Shown here: piece after piece, positions 13,922-16,043 of the stretch
Numbering within the stretch: the first letter of the stretch is position 1
How the letters are laid out: each line of letters begins with the position of its first letter
Source of the DNA: Zavarzinia sp.
Lineage (GTDB): Bacteria > Pseudomonadota > Alphaproteobacteria > Zavarziniales > Zavarziniaceae
NCBI GenBank assembly: GCA_028694545.1
Contig: JAQVKV010000005.1
Span: 1 to 16,043, forward strand
DNA length: 16,043 bases
Direction: 5' to 3'
The notes under the pieces: model-generated
What the model saw: only the letters and a program-made list of their open reading frames with translations
What the model was told of the DNA's origin: nothing
Database searches by the model: none
Position numbers and translations under genes: made by a program

Positions 13922-15829
13922 ATGGGGCAGGAAACACGATGGCGGGCCTTCGTCGGGGCCCTGGGCGGATGCGCCCTGATTCCAATGGCGGCGGCGGCCT
14001 ATGAGGCGGAGCTGGGCGAAGTCAGCCTGTCGGTGGTCACATCGCTCAGCATCGGCGCGCAGATGCGCATGGAAGCGCAGGACCCGCGCAATATCTGCGT
14101 CGCCAACGGCGGCGAATATCCGACGATCAGCTGCAACATCGACGACGGCAACCTGAATTTCGAACAGTACGACGTTGTGTCGACGCCCCTGCGCGCCAGT
14201 TCGGAACTGACCGCGCAATGGCGCGACTTTGGCCTCTACATCCGGGGCACGGCACTCTATGACGCCCTGCTCGATCATAATGATCTCGCCGCCAACGGCT
14301 CGCCGGCGCGGGACTACAGCGGTGAACTGTCGCCCCGGGCGCGGGATGCGGCGGCACGGTCGCTCGAATTGCAGGACGCCTACCTGCGGGGCAATTTTCG
14401 TCTGTTCGGCAACCGGCTGAGTGTTCGTCTCGGCCAGCAGACGATCATCTGGGGGGAAGCCCTGGTGACCCAGAACGGCATCAACGTCATCAATCCGCTC
14501 GACGTCTCGAAGATCCGCGTGCCCGGCGCCGAACTGCGCGATGCCCTGGTGCCGGTGCCGGCGCTGTGGGCGAGCTACAATCTGGGTGACGGCCTGTCGA
14601 TGGAGGGCTTTTACCAGTTCAAGTTCAGGCCCTTGAAGACCGAGGTGCCGGGCACCTTCTTCGCGACGACGGATTTCGCGGGCGAGGGCGGGCGCGGCAT
14701 CGGTGTTGGCGGCGACTATGACGAGATGGGGGCCGATACCACCCTGGTCTCGATCCGCCGCGTCGACGACGAGGATCCGGACGAGGCATGGGAGAACTAT
14801 GGCGTTGCACTGCGCTATTATTCGCCCGCGCTGAACGATACCGAATTCGGCTTCTACTACGTCCACTATACCAGCCGCGTGCCGGTGCCGGTGGTCAAGG
14901 CTCCGCCGGCGGGGGAATACGAAACCCTGCCGCCCGGCGTCGCCACCCTGCTCGGTCCCTTCATCCCGCCGGAAGGTGTCGCCAATGGTGGTTCGGCGCT
15001 TCAGGGCGTGATCACCCAGGTGCCGGGTCTGAACCCGCTCGAACCCCTGCAGGAGAACGCGCGCAACAGCGAATTCATCCTGACCTATCCGACCGGGATC
15101 GACGCCTTCGGCATCAGCTTCAACACCAAGGTCGAGGCGACGGGCACGGCTCTGAACGGCGAAGTCTCGTTCAAGACCAATGTGCCCGCCAATATCGACG
15201 AGACGACCTGGATCAGCGACTTCATCAATGGCCTCTCGGAACTCCCGCTGGCGGGGCCGACCCAGCTGGGCACCAATACCTACCGCCCGGGCATGATCTC
15301 GACCATCGGGCGCCGCCACGACGTTCTGACCTTCATCCTGCGTACAACCCAGGCTTTCGCGGAGAGCGACTTCATCACCCGCATGCTGGGCGCGGCCGGC
15401 GTCACCTGGGTGATGGAAGGCGGCTTGATCCATGTCGATATTCCGGATGCGAGCGTGCTCGCCTATGACGCGCCTGGGACCTATCGGACACCCGGCACCG
15501 GATACGAACAGGATGGACTGCGTTACAAGGAAGAATACGCCACAGCCTGGTCGGGTGGCCTCACCACCGTGCTGCAGGCCCTCTATCCCGATATCGCGCC
15601 CAACCTGAACATGACGGCGGGGCTTGCCCATACCATCGGCCTGGGCGGCAACACGCCGCTCGCCGGTGGTTACACCGAGCATGTCAACAGCCTGAACCTC
15701 TATGTCCAGTTCGACTACATGATCGACTGGCGGCTTCAGCTCAATTACGCGCTCTCCTTCGGGGGCGGGCGCCAGAATATCACGTCCGACCGCGATTTCG
15801 TCGGCGTGTCCCTCAGTTACCAGTTCTGA
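13922..15829 (+). CDS. DUF1302 family outer-membrane beta-barrel protein
   Basis: This 635-residue protein has a signal peptide (R6/R8, hydrophobic core, cleavage probably after A-A-A at 24-26) and a C-terminus ending SLSYQF, the aromatic last residue of outer-membrane barrels. The DUF1302 hallmark RLGQQTIIWGEA...GINVINPLD lies near residues 171-195, and DDGNLNFEQYDVVSTPL near 80. Alternating, aromatic-rich strands continue to the end. DUF1302 proteins are usually encoded beside DUF1329 and RND/MMPL-type exporters, often near lipid, steroid or aromatic catabolism genes, and are suspected channels for hydrophobic compounds; function is not proven. The ATG at 13922 follows GGGGGAGAGG; the GTG at 13886 would put the signal peptide out of place. 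Confidence 0.9.
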   Translation: MGQETRWRAFVGALGGCALIPMAAAAYEAELGEVSLSVVTSLSIGAQMRMEAQDPRNICVANGGEYPTISCNIDDGNLNFEQYDVVSTPLRASSELTAQWRDFGLYIRGTALYDALLDHNDLAANGSPARDYSGELSPRARDAAARSLELQDAYLRGNFRLFGNRLSVRLGQQTIIWGEALVTQNGINVINPLDVSKIRVPGAELRDALVPVPALWASYNLGDGLSMEGFYQFKFRPLKTEVPGTFFATTDFAGEGGRGIGVGGDYDEMGADTTLVSIRRVDDEDPDEAWENYGVALRYYSPALNDTEFGFYYVHYTSRVPVPVVKAPPAGEYETLPPGVATLLGPFIPPEGVANGGSALQGVITQVPGLNPLEPLQENARNSEFILTYPTGIDAFGISFNTKVEATGTALNGEVSFKTNVPANIDETTWISDFINGLSELPLAGPTQLGTNTYRPGMISTIGRRHDVLTFILRTTQAFAESDFITRMLGAAGVTWVMEGGLIHVDIPDASVLAYDAPGTYRTPGTGYEQDGLRYKEEYATAWSGGLTTVLQALYPDIAPNLNMTAGLAHTIGLGGNTPLAGGYTEHVNSLNLYVQFDYMIDWRLQLNYALSFGGGRQNITSDRDFVGVSLSYQF

Positions 15830-15848
15830 CAACGCGAGGACGAACGCC

Positions 15849-16043
15849 ATGAAATTCCTGCTGGCCGGCGCCGTCGCCACCGTGCTCTCCGCCTCCATCG
15901 CCATGGCGGCGGGTGGCCCCGAACGCCTGGGGCGCGACCTGACCCCGCTCGGCGCCATCAAGGCCGGAAATTCGGACGGATCCATTCCCCCCTGGGACGG
16001 CGGCATCACCACGCCGCCCGCCGGCTATGTCGCGGGCGGGCCG
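15849..16043 (+). CDS. DUF1329 family periplasmic protein, C-terminus beyond the window
   Basis: Only the first 65 codons are present. Residues 1-20 are a signal peptide (MKFLLAGAVATVLSASIAMA, cleavage after A-M-A). The mature start ERLGRDLTPLGAIKAGNSDG (25-44), followed by SIPPWDGGITTPPAGY, is the conserved opening of DUF1329 proteins, normally about 450 residues. The family is placed near LolA/LolB-type folds and is thought to bind lipid-like ligands in the periplasm. It starts 19 bp after the DUF1302 stop, with AGGA 8 nt upstream, and is co-transcribed with it. An RND/MMPL-type transporter gene may follow outside the window. Confidence 0.9.
   Translation, partial: MKFLLAGAVATVLSASIAMAAGGPERLGRDLTPLGAIKAGNSDGSIPPWDGGITTPPAGYVAGGP

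Noticed and set aside
12986..16012. Very long open frame (1008 codons) on the minus strand across DUF1302 and tetR
   Set aside because: It is antisense to a DUF1302 gene with signal peptide, family motifs and a barrel C-terminus. Its own translation has no recognisable domain. Long antisense frames are expected at this GC content.

Overview
The window is GC-rich and densely coded. It looks like an accessory metabolic region of an alphaproteobacterial chromosome. Support for that comes from the DmeRF-type cobalt/nickel exporter with its regulator, the YfcG-like glutathione transferase, the DUF1302/DUF1329 envelope pair and an alphaproteobacterial-looking GC-rich interspersed repeat. The genus cannot be fixed from the sequence alone. 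No rRNA, tRNA, CRISPR array, transposase or phage gene was seen.

Layout from left to right. (1) 1-339, minus strand: the front part of a GNAT acetyltransferase, cut by the window edge, followed by about 310 bp without a gene that holds a 27-bp dyad. (2) 649-1948, minus: a metal-efflux operon made of an RcnR/DmeR repressor and a DmeF-like CDF exporter, with a near-textbook operator (9-bp inverted arms around six G). (3) 1996-5327, minus: a rho-independent terminator, a 616-residue natural fusion of a membrane di-iron desaturase/hydroxylase to a complete phthalate-dioxygenase-reductase-type electron donor, and two tandem TetR regulators with WHG-type C-terminal domains. (4) 5349-7438, plus: twin TetR-type operators, a nitronate monooxygenase-like flavoprotein, a large inverted repeat, and a crotonase-fold enzyme lacking the usual hydratase glutamates. 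(5) 7451-10095, plus: a small ECF sigma regulon with a DGPF/YCII protein, an ECF42-type sigma factor carrying a long C-terminal extension, a VOC protein and an AHSA1/SRPBCC protein. Two nearly identical candidate promoters, each CCTGTCGG, 17 nt, CGTCCTCGG, precede the DGPF gene and the VOC gene. (6) 10114-13749, minus: a TetR gene followed by three glutathione transferase genes, two of which are long, related paralogues flanking a YfcG-like enzyme. (7) 13922-end, plus, divergent from (6): a DUF1302 outer-membrane barrel and the start of a DUF1329 periplasmic protein. The gap between (6) and (7) carries two related inverted-repeat sites.

Reading the parts together, much of the region looks like inducible handling of hydrophobic or electrophilic compounds. 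The elements are a self-sufficient desaturase/hydroxylase, a flavin oxidase, a CoA-thioester enzyme, glutathione conjugation, and an envelope pair often found near lipid or steroid catabolism genes, each block behind its own TetR or ECF regulator. The substrates are not evident. The most distinctive elements are the desaturase-reductase fusion, the repeated ECF promoter, and the TetR/three-GST operon divergent from DUF1302-DUF1329.
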